Shown piece by piece: positions 1-8,728 of a DNA stretch of 56,777 bases; the first letter of the stretch is position 1; each line of letters opens with the position of its first letter. The notes below the pieces were generated by a model. That model searched no databases. It saw only the letters and a list, made by a program, of their open reading frames with translations, and was not told the DNA's origin. Source of the DNA: Chloroflexi bacterium HGW-Chloroflexi-8 (GTDB lineage: Bacteria; Chloroflexota; Anaerolineae; Anaerolineales; Anaerolineaceae); the NCBI GenBank assembly GCA_002841995.1, contig PHBS01000003.1:1-56777 (forward strand), in the 5' to 3' direction. Both the position numbers and the translations under genes were made by a program.

Positions 1-650
1 TACCAATCTGTTTGGATTACTTTTTCCTTAAAATCTTCGAATGAAAGCCAGGAGTGCTCCCCTTCCGGTATGATTTTTTCCATCGATGTTGAATCATTTA
101 ATTGATAAAGTTTACGCTGGGCGTCTTCCGTATTCCCCATCGCTTCCATGGAAGTGAAATGAAAACCCTCACCCTTCAATTTAGCAATAAGATCGTCATA
201 GGATTGGTTATCAAACGTATCTAATTTTAAAGCTAAACCGATGTAGTGAGACTTTTCAATGAAACCTCGTTTGTCGGCAAATGCTTCGCAATCGGGACAC
301 GTATCCCGAATAGTAATCTGTATACTATTAATTCGTGCTTTTTTTGCTGCTTGTTCTAAATCTTCATATAACCGACTGCCAACACCATGCTTTCGGTATT
401 CCGGTTTGACGATAATGTAAAAATAGACTTGTTTCGGATCAAACCGGCTTCGGACAGCCCAATTAAATCCAAGCATTTCGCCCTGATCATTTTCAGCGAC
501 CATGAGACGGATAATACGTTCTTTATGTTCTTTGTAATCTAGAATCAAAGCAGATTCAGATGTATGTTGATTTTGTTCGATAGAGAACAAAGCGGCAAGC
601 TGCCCGAAATCACGTTCCAGTTTTACCGGTCGCAAAGTGATTTTTTCCAT
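1..650 (-). CDS. Tandem GNAT-family N-acetyltransferase, 3' end outside window
   Basis: Read on the minus strand from an ATG at 650, the frame stays open to the window edge (216 codons) and begins MEKITLRPVKLERDFGQL. Residues about 1-140 form a GNAT acetyl-CoA-binding fold: after strand 4 comes the acetyl-CoA loop with VKPEYRKHGVGSRLYEDLEQ, matching the Q/RxxGxG/A signature, and then a 'CPDCEAFADKRGFIEK' segment typical of the last strands. A second half starts near residue 150 (KLDTFDNQSYDDLIAKL), the pattern of two-domain GNAT proteins of about 280-300 residues common in Chloroflexota and Firmicutes. The AGGAAGGACA stretch just upstream serves as ribosome binding site. The acceptor substrate cannot be told from sequence. 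The gene is cut by the window, not by a stop. Confidence 0.85.
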   Translation of the reverse strand, partial: MEKITLRPVKLERDFGQLAALFSIEQNQHTSESALILDYKEHKERIIRLMVAENDQGEMLGFNWAVRSRFDPKQVYFYIIVKPEYRKHGVGSRLYEDLEQAAKKARINSIQITIRDTCPDCEAFADKRGFIEKSHYIGLALKLDTFDNQSYDDLIAKLKGEGFHFTSMEAMGNTEDAQRKLYQLNDSTSMEKIIPEGEHSWLSFEDFKEKVIQTDW

Positions 651-1049
651 ATATTTATTGTCCTTCCTGGACTTGTATCACGTAATCAGATAGGTGCAGG
701 CAGCTATTGATTGGTTTATTGGATTAACTGTACTTTGCGATTATACCGCTTACTCAAAAAAAAGGGGTAAGCCGGGAAAAAGATATCAGACCCTTGAGAA
801 ATAATAATAATGAAAAACGTTTTCAATCTACCTGATCTGATCTTCAATTAGTGTTAACTGGTCAATGTCAAATTAGATCTTATCATTTTGGAGACTTCAA
901 AGAGTCATCATTTAGCCTTAGAAAATTAAATTGGTAATAGATGGGTTGTAATAAATCAAATTAATTTCAATATAAAGTGTAGTTGGATAAAAGTAATAAT
1001 ATGCATTTAAATCGAAAAGTTGAGTTTGCCAGCAAAAATCACCATGTCA
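651..1049. other. Intergenic region, no gene seen
   Basis: This AT-rich stretch separates two minus-strand genes and should hold the promoter of the GNAT gene at 1-650. A short inverted repeat GCTTAC/GTAAGC with an A-rich loop lies near 766-792 but has no clear role. The 13-mer TTATCATTTTGGA near 888 recurs near 9297 in another gene-free stretch. No convincing reading frame was found in either direction. Confidence 0.5.
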
Positions 1050-1074
1050 ACCATTATTTCTTCCAGATAATGGT
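1050..1074 (-). terminator. Possible terminator hairpin of the DUF1697 gene
   Basis: ACCATTAT (1050-1057) and ATAATGGT (1067-1074) form a perfect 8-bp stem with a 9-nt loop, three bases past the stop codon of the minus-strand gene at 1077-1622. The following T run is short and set back, so termination strength is uncertain. Confidence 0.45.
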
Positions 1075-1076
1075 AC

Positions 1077-1622
1077 TCAACTTGTAAACTTAGAATACAT
1101 TTCACGAATTTTACAGACAGTTCTCCAGTTTCTGTCGGTCATTGGCACGCCTAATATTTTTTCGATGTTACTGGCCAGCTTAGATCGACCGATTCCATCC
1201 GGTGCGCATAGGTAAAACATGTTTTCAGTTAGTCGATATCTTTCACTTTCGCTTTTTAGACTGTCTATTTTCACAAAATTTGGATTTTCTGGCTTGGATG
1301 CTAGAAAACCTAAATGGAGGTTGGCAGGAAACAGTTCCATTTCTGGAAAGGGGTTTTCATTCATTGCCTTTTCAAACTCAGCCATACTTAACAAAAGGAC
1401 ATGAGGTGCAAAACCACATTTTTGCTTGACTAAATTAATGATCTTTTCAGGCAGGAAGGGAAGATTTTCTTCAGAAATTTGAAAAACAGCATTTCCGCTA
1501 TTGATATAGGTTTTAACATTAACCGCCCCAAGGTCTTCAAGAATGGAAGTCAGAGTTTTCATGGGAAGCGTACTATGCCCACCGACATTAATTCCTCTAA
1601 AAAGCGCTACATATGGTTTCAT
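1077..1622 (-). CDS. DUF1697 family protein
   Basis: The 181-residue product starts MKPYVALFRGINVGGHSTLPM, the diagnostic N-terminus of DUF1697 (LLRGINVGG, followed by 'LKxxLEDLGAxNVxTYINSGNVVF', here ILEDLGAVNVKTYINSGNAVF). The rest fits the family to its end, including 'NWRTVCKI' near residue 170, which corresponds to the usual 'RNWNTVxKL'. DUF1697 proteins are single-domain cytoplasmic proteins of about 170-180 residues with no established function. The open frame extends 29 codons further upstream to 1709, but that part is AT-rich and outside the conserved family, so the ATG at 1622 is preferred. The gene stands alone, with DegV behind it on the same strand and a terminator between. Confidence 0.88.
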   Translation of the reverse strand: MKPYVALFRGINVGGHSTLPMKTLTSILEDLGAVNVKTYINSGNAVFQISEENLPFLPEKIINLVKQKCGFAPHVLLLSMAEFEKAMNENPFPEMELFPANLHLGFLASKPENPNFVKIDSLKSESERYRLTENMFYLCAPDGIGRSKLASNIEKILGVPMTDRNWRTVCKIREMYSKFTS

Positions 1623-1769
1623 TATGTTACCAACTATTTCAATAATTTTGATTGAAGAGATTATTTGAATTTGAATTAATTTTTTTACATCAAAAAATGC
1701 AACATTCAAGAAAAAGCCTCTACTTTATTCTAAATTAATTGAAAATATGGGTTACCAGAAGAAAATAGC

Positions 1770-1800
1770 GAATAATAAAAGCTTCCACCAAAATGGAGGC
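1770..1800 (-). terminator. Rho-independent terminator of degV
   Basis: On the minus strand GCCTCCA and TGGAAGC (plus-strand 1781-1800, one G-T pair) form a 7-bp stem with a 6-nt loop, followed directly by TTTTATTATT (1770-1780). It lies about 30 bases past the stop codon of the DegV gene and has the classic stem plus U-tract form. Confidence 0.7.
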
Positions 1801-1832
1801 GGGCGATCAGGAAATAATTCAGTTTGTTATCG

Positions 1833-2693
1833 TTATTTAATCAGGCTTTCAAAAATAATCTTTGGTGTTGCTGCCAGACCAACCACTGTAGGACCTGCGT
1901 GTGCCCCAAGAACAAGCGTAACAGGTACCAACGGATCTTCCTCACCATTCAAAATCTCATGAACCACTTCACGAAGCAAATCTACACCTGGCAAGTTACT
2001 TCCATGCATCAATTGAATCCGCAGTTTTTGATCACCAAAGCGTTCATGTACTTTTTTCACCATCAAACGCATTGCCCGTTTACTGGTAATTTCCTGACCA
2101 ACGGTCTTGTAGCGACCGTCCTCATCATCCATCCCAATAATTGGTTTTATTTTTAAGATGGAAGCAATGATGCTTTTTAGATGACTGACTCTCCCACTAT
2201 GAATAAGATATTTCAGATCGCTGAACGTCACCATGGTCATTGTGTTCTCTTTTACCTTCTGAACCATCTCGAGGATTCGCTCTTTACTCCAACCGGATTT
2301 GATACCAATGGCTGCCACTTCTACCATCCAACCTAACGCTGGTCCTACGGTGAAAGAATCAATCACGGTGATGTTGGGATTTGATACCATGCGAGCTGCT
2401 TGTATGGCAGAGGCATATGCACCACTCAAGCCGGACGAGAGATGTATTGAAAGAATTTCGTCATTACCACTCTTTTCATAAGCTGAGACAATGTCACCTG
2501 TTGAGGGTTGCGAAGTGGTAACAAATTCATTCGGATGATCGATATACATTTTGTACAGGTCTTCAGGATGAATATCAACCCCATCTTTATATGTTTTACC
2601 CATGAACGTGACTTGAAAAGGCACCATTTCGACACCTAATGTAGCAGCTTTCTCTGCTGTTAAATTTGCGGAAGCATCTGTTATAACTCTCAT
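1833..2693 (-). CDS. degV: DegV family fatty-acid-binding protein
   Basis: The 286-residue protein begins MRVITDASANLTAEKAATLGV and carries the DegV hallmarks: the N-terminal (I/V)xTDSSxDL-type strand, here TDASANL; VPFQVTF at 25-31; the 'TSQPSTGD' loop near 60-67, which contributes to the lipid-binding pocket; and the 'LSSGLSGAYASAIQAA' segment near 84-99. DegV/FakB proteins bind a single fatty acid; FakB proteins present it to the kinase FakA for incorporation into phospholipid. No FakA gene is visible nearby, so the partner, if any, is elsewhere. Length matches the family (about 280). AAGGA precedes the ATG, and a good terminator follows. The molecular function is family knowledge, and the specific fatty acid is unknown. 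Confidence 0.9.
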   Translation of the reverse strand: MRVITDASANLTAEKAATLGVEMVPFQVTFMGKTYKDGVDIHPEDLYKMYIDHPNEFVTTSQPSTGDIVSAYEKSGNDEILSIHLSSGLSGAYASAIQAARMVSNPNITVIDSFTVGPALGWMVEVAAIGIKSGWSKERILEMVQKVKENTMTMVTFSDLKYLIHSGRVSHLKSIIASILKIKPIIGMDDEDGRYKTVGQEITSKRAMRLMVKKVHERFGDQKLRIQLMHGSNLPGVDLLREVVHEILNGEEDPLVPVTLVLGAHAGPTVVGLAATPKIIFESLIK

Positions 2694-2963
2694 TTGATTA
2701 TTTCCTTATCCTGAATCAGTCAGGTTTACAGCAAAGTCATTCGGTTTTGAAGAGGGCAAAAAATGCTGACTGGTACAAAAGACAAACGAACCTTAGTTGA
2801 TTATGATTTTATTGTATCATCTATGAAAAATGATTTATAGTTCGTAACAAAAAAAAAGAATATGTTCACAAAAATGAAACCAGTTTTCTCTAGGTGAAAA
2901 GATATTTAAAGACCATCATTTCGGTGTATTTCTTTATTCCTCAGTTTGCTTCAATTTGCATTT

Positions 2964-3623
2964 CTAAGAATCAATAGGGATGATCATGGAATTCTTTTTC
3001 ATGGCAAAATTAAAATAGATGCAGACAATTACTGGTAAAAGCGTATAACCAAATACTCCAATATATCTGATATTCATATTATCCAGCGGAAGAGCGATTA
3101 ATCCAAATAATGAGAAAATGCCGGATAACAACATTAATACGGCGGTTTTTCTTTGATTTTCATTTTCAAAAAGCCCAATTCCGAGAAACAGGATAGCCAA
3201 ACCAAAGAAGAAATCCCATGAAAGTATATCTATAGATAATAATACACTTGGCCAACCCATTGATAATATGGGAGTTAACAATTCGTTTGCCATTAATATT
3301 TTATCAGCCACGCTAATACTAATAAAATGTACACAACATGTTAAGACAGTGGAAAAAGACATGAAGATGATACTCAAAAAGCTAAAAAAGATGTTCCTCG
3401 GTTCTATAAAAAAATGTATCGAAGTGAAAAATAACAATAAAAGTATTGAAGATAAAATGGTTGTTATTTCCATTAATATTTTTTTGTCGTTTTGAATCAT
3501 ACCAGTAGCTGGATCGGCAGTAATGAGACCCCACGCAATCAGAATAATATAAAGTCCACCTAAAGCGATGAGAGCAGTTGAAAAGTACATTGCTAATTTC
3601 ACACCAGATGTTTTATTTTTCAT
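2964..3623 (-). CDS. Six- or seven-pass integral membrane protein of unknown family
   Basis: This 219-residue protein is mainly hydrophobic, with segments near 10-33, 50-68, 75-102, 118-142, 145-160 and 165-205 that look like membrane helices separated by short polar loops. Charged residues cluster at both ends (MKNKTSGVK, and a C-terminal FAMKKNS). No catalytic motif or named family was recognised. GGGAGT lies seven bases before the ATG, supporting a real gene and this start. It is transcribed alone, about 270 bases upstream of degV on the same strand. Base composition is strongly AT-rich like its surroundings. A function cannot be assigned from sequence. Confidence 0.7.
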   Translation of the reverse strand: MKNKTSGVKLAMYFSTALIALGGLYIILIAWGLITADPATGMIQNDKKILMEITTILSSILLLLFFTSIHFFIEPRNIFFSFLSIIFMSFSTVLTCCVHFISISVADKILMANELLTPILSMGWPSVLLSIDILSWDFFFGLAILFLGIGLFENENQRKTAVLMLLSGIFSLFGLIALPLDNMNIRYIGVFGYTLLPVIVCIYFNFAMKKNSMIIPIDS

Positions 3624-4336
3624 TTAATTAACTCCCATTAAATTAAGCGAATTTAGAAAATCCACATTTTTGCTCAATATTAATTATGACACATCAAAAG
3701 AACGGCACTCCATTTCCAGGTGAACTGATAATTTTTCACACAAATTAGTTGTTTCAGGTTCGATACTAGTTGATTGTGGTTTTAGGTTACGTTTTCTTAG
3801 GAAATAATTGTTACCACGAAAATAATTTGACTTTTTTCTCACTCTCCTTCTTTTCCTACCATATCCATAAACTCATCCTTGCCTTGAACTTATACCCGGG
3901 TTAGCTAATGGAATGCATTTTCTTCAGATCCGAAACACCTGATTTTGATCAATTATTGGGAGGATTCAAGGAATAAGAAAAAAAGTTTAGTTCTCCGGGA
4001 GATCAAAGAAAATCGCAACCAAAAGATGATCCTAAATTTTTACTTGCCTGATCGATTACTATTCCAATCAGGGTATGCCAAAGATGCAACCCTGTCAAAA
4101 TCATGCCTATTTTGGCCAAAGAGGAAAAACTGAATAGTTAAGGACGAATTCAAGATGGAAAAAAATAATCGCGGAATTTTGAAGATTGGAGCCAATGAGA
4201 TTCTTGCAATTCCTAAAAGCGTTCAGTGGTTGGATAGAATATAATTATCATTCTGTGCCAAACAATATTGATTTTTTTTTCGAGCTGACAATATTGATCC
4301 GGTAGGATGATATAAAGTGCAGAAGGATCCCACACT
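3624..4336. other. Intergenic region between divergent genes, no gene supported
   Basis: This 710-base stretch lies between the minus-strand membrane gene and the plus-strand DegT-like gene. Short open frames exist in both directions (for example 3945-4133 plus), but none has a convincing ribosome binding site or recognisable product. A TATAAA (about 4311) and AAGGAT just before 4337 probably belong to the promoter and ribosome binding site of the next gene. The length and patchy coding-like stretches allow a decayed gene, which I cannot identify. Confidence 0.4.
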
Positions 4337-5422
4337 ATGTTTGTTGGCGGCGAATTTTATAATGACAGTCGTTGGGTTTTGGATAAACCAACGATTTCAA
4401 CTGAAAAAATGACTTTTCTCAATGGGGGAAAAGCATGCCTTATCGTTATTTCTGCATATTTGCTTGATCATGGAATTAGTAAAATATTATTACCAACCTA
4501 TTTGTGCCCGACGATTATTACAACTCTGGAATATTGTGGGCTTTCATGTGATTATTATCAAATCAATCCTGATTTTTCCATTGACTTGAATGACCTTACA
4601 AACAAACTAGCCGAACACCAGGCAATAGTCCTCATTAATTATTTCGGTTTTTTACATTCCTTAGAAGTTCAAACCTATCTGGCAAGTCTTCAGAAAAAAG
4701 GGGTGTTGGTCGTGGAAGATAATGCTCAGGCTGGATTCAGTGACCATACCACAGGTTCCTTCTCTTTTAATAGTATGCGAAAATTTGGTCCTTTTGACGG
4801 TGGATATTTAACCACGTCATTGGATCTTTCGCCTTACATAAACAAAATTCGAGAATGCCCAAATCGTCGTCTGCCACTGATCCGTGAATATCGTGAAAAA
4901 TTGGCAAATTATCTTTATCAAGGGACCAATTCCTTTGAAGAACTGGATCGACTTTACAATCTTGCTGAATATTATTACGAAATAGATTCGAATATTAAGG
5001 GTGATCCGCAAGAAAAGATGCAGATCGAACGAGTCGATTGGGAAGATATTAAGAAAGTTCGCCGAGAAAATTATCAATATCTCCTGAACCTAATCTCCAG
5101 GATACCAGAATTGTCCCCGATTTTTCCTGACTTACAAGATGGAATTACACCGCTTGGTTTGCCCGTATATGTCTCAGGTGTATCGCGGGATTGGCTTTTT
5201 GACCAATTAGGAAGCGCTGGTATCGGATTGACGATTCACTGGGATAGACTAATTACCGATCCCCGCCTTAACGGAAACGCAATTGCTGTTGAAATGGCAA
5301 GTAAGATTTTGACTTTAGTAATCGATCAACGCACAAGTCATAATCAAATGGATTACATGTTCCAAATTCTATACGACAGAATTGAAAATGCAAAAATGCA
5401 GGGAAATTCAGTCTCTAATTAA
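4337..5422 (+). CDS. DegT/DnrJ/EryC1-like PLP-dependent enzyme
   Basis: The 361-residue protein has the layout of sugar-aminotransferase-type fold I PLP enzymes. 'TFLNGGKACLIVISAYLL' (26-43) is the phosphate-binding helix region; 'ILLPTYLCPTIITTLEYCG' (50-68) corresponds to the 'vpsytf.at..ai...G' strand; 'VVEDNAQAGF' (125-134) supplies the Asp128 expected to bind the pyridine nitrogen; 'SFSFNSMRKFGPFDGGYLTT' (141-160) holds Lys149 in the position of the Schiff-base lysine, followed by the GG found in DegT proteins. Such enzymes aminate keto-sugars for surface glycans. AAGGAT precedes the ATG by eight bases. The gene lies 216 bases upstream of a GT-C-like membrane protein on the same strand, suggesting a glycan role. 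The family is divergent: the usual E-D-A-A-H reads E-D-N-A-Q, so the substrate is open. Confidence 0.75.
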   Translation: MFVGGEFYNDSRWVLDKPTISTEKMTFLNGGKACLIVISAYLLDHGISKILLPTYLCPTIITTLEYCGLSCDYYQINPDFSIDLNDLTNKLAEHQAIVLINYFGFLHSLEVQTYLASLQKKGVLVVEDNAQAGFSDHTTGSFSFNSMRKFGPFDGGYLTTSLDLSPYINKIRECPNRRLPLIREYREKLANYLYQGTNSFEELDRLYNLAEYYYEIDSNIKGDPQEKMQIERVDWEDIKKVRRENYQYLLNLISRIPELSPIFPDLQDGITPLGLPVYVSGVSRDWLFDQLGSAGIGLTIHWDRLITDPRLNGNAIAVEMASKILTLVIDQRTSHNQMDYMFQILYDRIENAKMQGNSVSN

Positions 5423-5517
5423 ATCTGTTTATATATTATGTGAAGCATCTCTTTCAACGAATGAAAAATTTTGACCTGTCATAATAAGAGAATTTAATAT
5501 TTCAGATTTGAAGATCT

Positions 5518-5542
5518 GATCACCAGATTTATGCCAGTGATC
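5518..5542. repeat. Short inverted repeat between the DegT-like and GT-C-like genes
   Basis: GATCAC (5518-5523) and GTGATC (5537-5542) form a 6-bp stem with a 13-nt loop; neighbouring bases extend the pairing with mismatches. There is no strong T tract, so it may be an attenuator or chance. Confidence 0.3.
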
Positions 5543-5638
5543 TGATAAATAGTCCTGGATTTATAAAATATTTATGAATCATCTTATTCGAGGTCGAAAA
5601 AATTTTATTGTTCGTTTTGATCTTTTTTTAACTTCAAT

Positions 5639-7825
5639 TTGAAAAAGATCTATAACAAATTCAAGACTTTTTTTACCCCTTCTCTTGAAAGGATGCTGAT
5701 AAAATGGATTAGTTTTAGGACGGAGAAAAAAAGAAACTTGATTAAAAGAATTTCCAACTACATTTTTTCTATTTCATTTTTACCATGGATTTTGGGCCTT
5801 TTGTGTTTTTTAGCCTATGGTTTATTTTTAGGCAAGGTCGGTTTCTACATGGATGATTGGTATTTAATGTGGTGGAAACATGCGTTTGGTTCTTCCGAAT
5901 ATATTAAATTTTTTAATAATTCCCGGCCTTTGATTAGTTATTATTTTATCGTTGCAAACTTTCTAATGGGTGGCTCAGATAATCCATTAGTCTGGCAAAT
6001 AATTGGGCTCATCACGCGCTGGTTGACAGCGATTGCATTTTGGCAAATGTTAAATACGATTTGGCCAAAAGCAAAGAAACAAAATGCATGGGCAGCTGTT
6101 TTATCTGCCGTTTTTCCGGGGTTTACACAACATTGGATCGTTTTTATTTATAGTTTCTTTTTCCTCTGTCTGGCTGGATTTTTCTTTTCTATTACTTTAA
6201 TGGTTAAAGCAATCCAAAAAAATAAGTACATTGGACTTAATTATTTGCTATCAGTATTAATAATGGCTTATGTAGTTCCGGCATCAGAATTCTATGCAGG
6301 ATTGGAACTCACAAGACTATGCATCATATGGTTTACATACCCAATAAACGATCAGAAATTATGGAAAAGAATTTTTGCTGTCATAAAAATCTGGGCACCT
6401 TATAGTATCATTTATGGCGGCTTCTTACTTTGGAGGGTATTCTTTTTTCAATCCGTTAATCATGCACTGGAAGTCAAATCAATTTTTTCTGAGGGATTTT
6501 TCAATGCTTTGATATCCACTCTTAGGTCGCTTTATCAAGTGATTATCGATTCAATCCTGAGAATCTGGGTCAATCCATTTAACCTGAATAACTATCCGGA
6601 ATCCGGAATTGTCTCAATCGTCATATTGGTAGTGTCGATTTTGGTCTTTATTGGAATGATCATTTGGCAAAAAAATGCTTTAAAAAAGGCTTCGCCAATT
6701 GATCAATCCTCAACAAAAAAATGGAGGAAACAAGCACTGACTCTTGCAGTTTTGTCTCTGTGTGTGGCAATCATTCCTTTCCTTTCTGCAAATCTCCCAA
6801 TTGATATTGTATATCCGTACGATCGTTTTCTTTTGGCTTTCTTAATGGGATCCTGTTTATTTGTGGTTTGGGCAATTGAGTCAATCGAGTCTAATGAAAT
6901 TCGAGCCGTTTTATTCATCGCTGCGATTGTTGCGACATCAACTGTCTATCAAATTTCTAACGCGAACTTTTATAAAAATCTTTGGTCCTCACAAAAGCGA
7001 TTCTATTGGCATATGGTTTGGCGGATGCCGGATATCGAAAAAAATACGATGGTTATTGCCTATGAAATGCCATATCGTGATTATTGGACAGGCGGAGCGT
7101 TAACGGCGCAATTAAACTGGACTTATAATCCGGATGGAACTTCTAAAAATGTAGATTATCTATTTATTTTATTAAATAGCAGTCAAAAAAAGTTTATTCC
7201 AAAATTGATCCCCAATCAGGCCGTCGAATTTAAAGATATCATCTACTCTTTTTCTGGCAACTCAAGTCAAACAATATTTGTTCATTACTCCTCAGATGGC
7301 TGCATGAGGGTTCTGGATTCGGTACAAAACCCACCGGCATATGTTTGGGATGATGTAGATAATCCGTATCAGGACATGGAGGAAAGGCGAATAAAAGAAA
7401 CGATCAATGGCGCAAACCTTACTGATTTAAGTCTTATTTCGTCTTCCCCCTCCGAAACTGGGAAGCCACTGACAAGAATTGTAGGTGATGAGCCAGCACA
7501 TGGTTGGTGTTACTATTTTGAAAAAGCAGATCTTGCCTGGCAAAATAAGGATTTTGAAACGATTATTGATTTGTTTAATGAGGCGGACCAAAAAGGACTA
7601 TCTTCCAACATAGGTAGCGAATATTACCCATTCGTTGACGCTTTTGCCCATCTCGGTAATATGGATAAAGCCATAGCTGAAACAGAAAAGTGGATATCCA
7701 ACCCAAGTCCCGCATCGAAATTGGGTTTTTGTTCTCTCTGGCGAAAAATTGCCACTGACTTTCCTGGAGATGCTAAAGCGCAACAAATGATCGATAAATT
7801 AGAATGTGATATTAATTCGTATTGA
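5639..7825 (+). CDS. GT-C-like integral membrane glycosyltransferase with C-terminal soluble domain
   Basis: The 728-residue protein has a basic N-terminus, a membrane helix at about 47-66, then 'GFYMDDWYLMWWK' (68-80). An acidic pair (Asp72-Asp73) in the first external loop is the hallmark of GT-C glycosyltransferases that use polyprenyl-phosphate sugars. About ten more hydrophobic helices follow to roughly residue 450. The remainder is soluble; residues about 620-725 look like helical tetratricopeptide-type repeats ('LAWQNKDFETIIDLFNEA', 'HLGNMDKAIAETEKW'). The architecture recalls the large uncharacterised mannosyltransferase-like proteins of Chloroflexota. The start is uncertain: TTG at 5639 opens the frame without a clear ribosome binding site, while ATG at 5693 is immediately preceded by AAAGG. 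It follows a DegT-like gene and may glycosylate an envelope lipid or protein; donor and acceptor are not known. Confidence 0.75.
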   Translation: MKKIYNKFKTFFTPSLERMLIKWISFRTEKKRNLIKRISNYIFSISFLPWILGLLCFLAYGLFLGKVGFYMDDWYLMWWKHAFGSSEYIKFFNNSRPLISYYFIVANFLMGGSDNPLVWQIIGLITRWLTAIAFWQMLNTIWPKAKKQNAWAAVLSAVFPGFTQHWIVFIYSFFFLCLAGFFFSITLMVKAIQKNKYIGLNYLLSVLIMAYVVPASEFYAGLELTRLCIIWFTYPINDQKLWKRIFAVIKIWAPYSIIYGGFLLWRVFFFQSVNHALEVKSIFSEGFFNALISTLRSLYQVIIDSILRIWVNPFNLNNYPESGIVSIVILVVSILVFIGMIIWQKNALKKASPIDQSSTKKWRKQALTLAVLSLCVAIIPFLSANLPIDIVYPYDRFLLAFLMGSCLFVVWAIESIESNEIRAVLFIAAIVATSTVYQISNANFYKNLWSSQKRFYWHMVWRMPDIEKNTMVIAYEMPYRDYWTGGALTAQLNWTYNPDGTSKNVDYLFILLNSSQKKFIPKLIPNQAVEFKDIIYSFSGNSSQTIFVHYSSDGCMRVLDSVQNPPAYVWDDVDNPYQDMEERRIKETINGANLTDLSLISSSPSETGKPLTRIVGDEPAHGWCYYFEKADLAWQNKDFETIIDLFNEADQKGLSSNIGSEYYPFVDAFAHLGNMDKAIAETEKWISNPSPASKLGFCSLWRKIATDFPGDAKAQQMIDKLECDINSY

Positions 7826-7860
7826 TCAGCTCAATTACAATTTTGTTCGCACTTTACAGT

Positions 7861-8481
7861 TTATAAGTCTTTTCTGCGCGACCAGGTTAATAGTATCCAC
7901 AAGACAAAGCATGTGATCAAAGGGGGGAGAATTGAAAAGGTCAATCCAGCCAATGAGTTGGAAATATCTCCTTTGGTTATCCATAACACCAAACCCCAAC
8001 CTGCAGCATTTGCAAGAATCCACCATCCCGAATTCCGAATCTTTTTTCTCAGAGCGAGCCACTGGATTGAACCGAACAGGCCACCCATGAGAAAAAAAAG
8101 GATTGATGTCGAAATCGTAGAGTCATCCATTTGCTTAATTTGGAAGAAAGAATTTGCCAACATCAGAGTGATAAATGGCAGGATCCAACCCAGGAACGTT
8201 GCTGCAACCCACCAACCCATCTTTGCCAGATAGCGGCGGAGAAGTAAATATTGTGACAGTCCCGTAATAAGTCCAAGGAGTGGGAATAGAACAAATGAGG
8301 CCAAATAGTCTTCAGTAATCCGTGTCTGCCCATTGACCAAAATAGTGCCGCCAATGACATTTTCAATTTGTGTAATCACGAAAAAGGTGATACCCCATGC
8401 AATGGGGATGCATAGCGCATTCAAAGTAATCCAGCCTGCGTAAAGGAGTGAATCAGGTTTTCTAGTAATTGATGATTCCAT
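7861..8481 (-). CDS. Membrane protein with duplicated 'QW/QYL-ALR-GWW' repeat
   Basis: The product (206 residues from ATG 8481) has about six hydrophobic helices. Two internal copies are evident: 'GLSQYLLLRRYLAKMGWW' near 85-102 and 'GSIQWLALRKKIRNSGWW' near 136-153, each followed by a helix with 'GW'. This duplication is common in uncharacterised membrane proteins of Chloroflexota and cyanobacteria. The frame continues to a TTG at 8496, but AAGAAGG sits five bases before the ATG at 8481, so the shorter start is chosen. The gene converges with the GT-C-like gene, the stops being 35 bases apart. A perfect 15-bp inverted repeat lies 41 bases upstream of the start. No function is known. Confidence 0.75.
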   Translation of the reverse strand: MESSITRKPDSLLYAGWITLNALCIPIAWGITFFVITQIENVIGGTILVNGQTRITEDYLASFVLFPLLGLITGLSQYLLLRRYLAKMGWWVAATFLGWILPFITLMLANSFFQIKQMDDSTISTSILFFLMGGLFGSIQWLALRKKIRNSGWWILANAAGWGLVLWITKGDISNSLAGLTFSILPPLITCFVLWILLTWSRRKDL

Positions 8482-8522
8482 CAGAACCTTCTTCAATAAA
8501 TGGATGAAAACCTTCGTTTATG

Positions 8523-8556
8523 GATCCGTTATTCGAATTTCTTCGAATAACGGATC
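8523..8556. repeat. Perfect 15-4-15 inverted repeat
   Basis: GATCCGTTATTCGAA (8523-8537) and its exact reverse complement (8542-8556) are separated by TTTC. It sits 41 bases upstream of the membrane gene starting at 8481 and 173 bases past the VOC gene stop. Neither strand has a U tract after the stem, so a plain terminator is unlikely; an operator, a leader hairpin or an mRNA-end structure would fit. Confidence 0.8.
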
Positions 8557-8728
8557 AAATTTGCTCATATAGTTGATTATATGAAGTATCTCAATCATTT
8601 CAAAGAAATTTAATGAGACCTCCCAGCTTTGACAGTAAAATTCAATTTGAAAATTATTAGAAATTCACTTTTTAAAACAATTGAAGTTTTTTCTGGTTTT
8701 TGAGAGCCAGATCATTGGATCGAAAATT

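Noticed and set aside
1202-1429. Plus-strand open frames within the DUF1697 region (1202-1429, 1219-1404)
   Set aside because: They are antisense to a gene with full-length family conservation and lack ribosome binding sites.
3945-4133. 62-residue plus-strand frame upstream of the DegT-like gene
   Set aside because: Lysine-rich AT-driven frame without ribosome binding site or conserved pattern.
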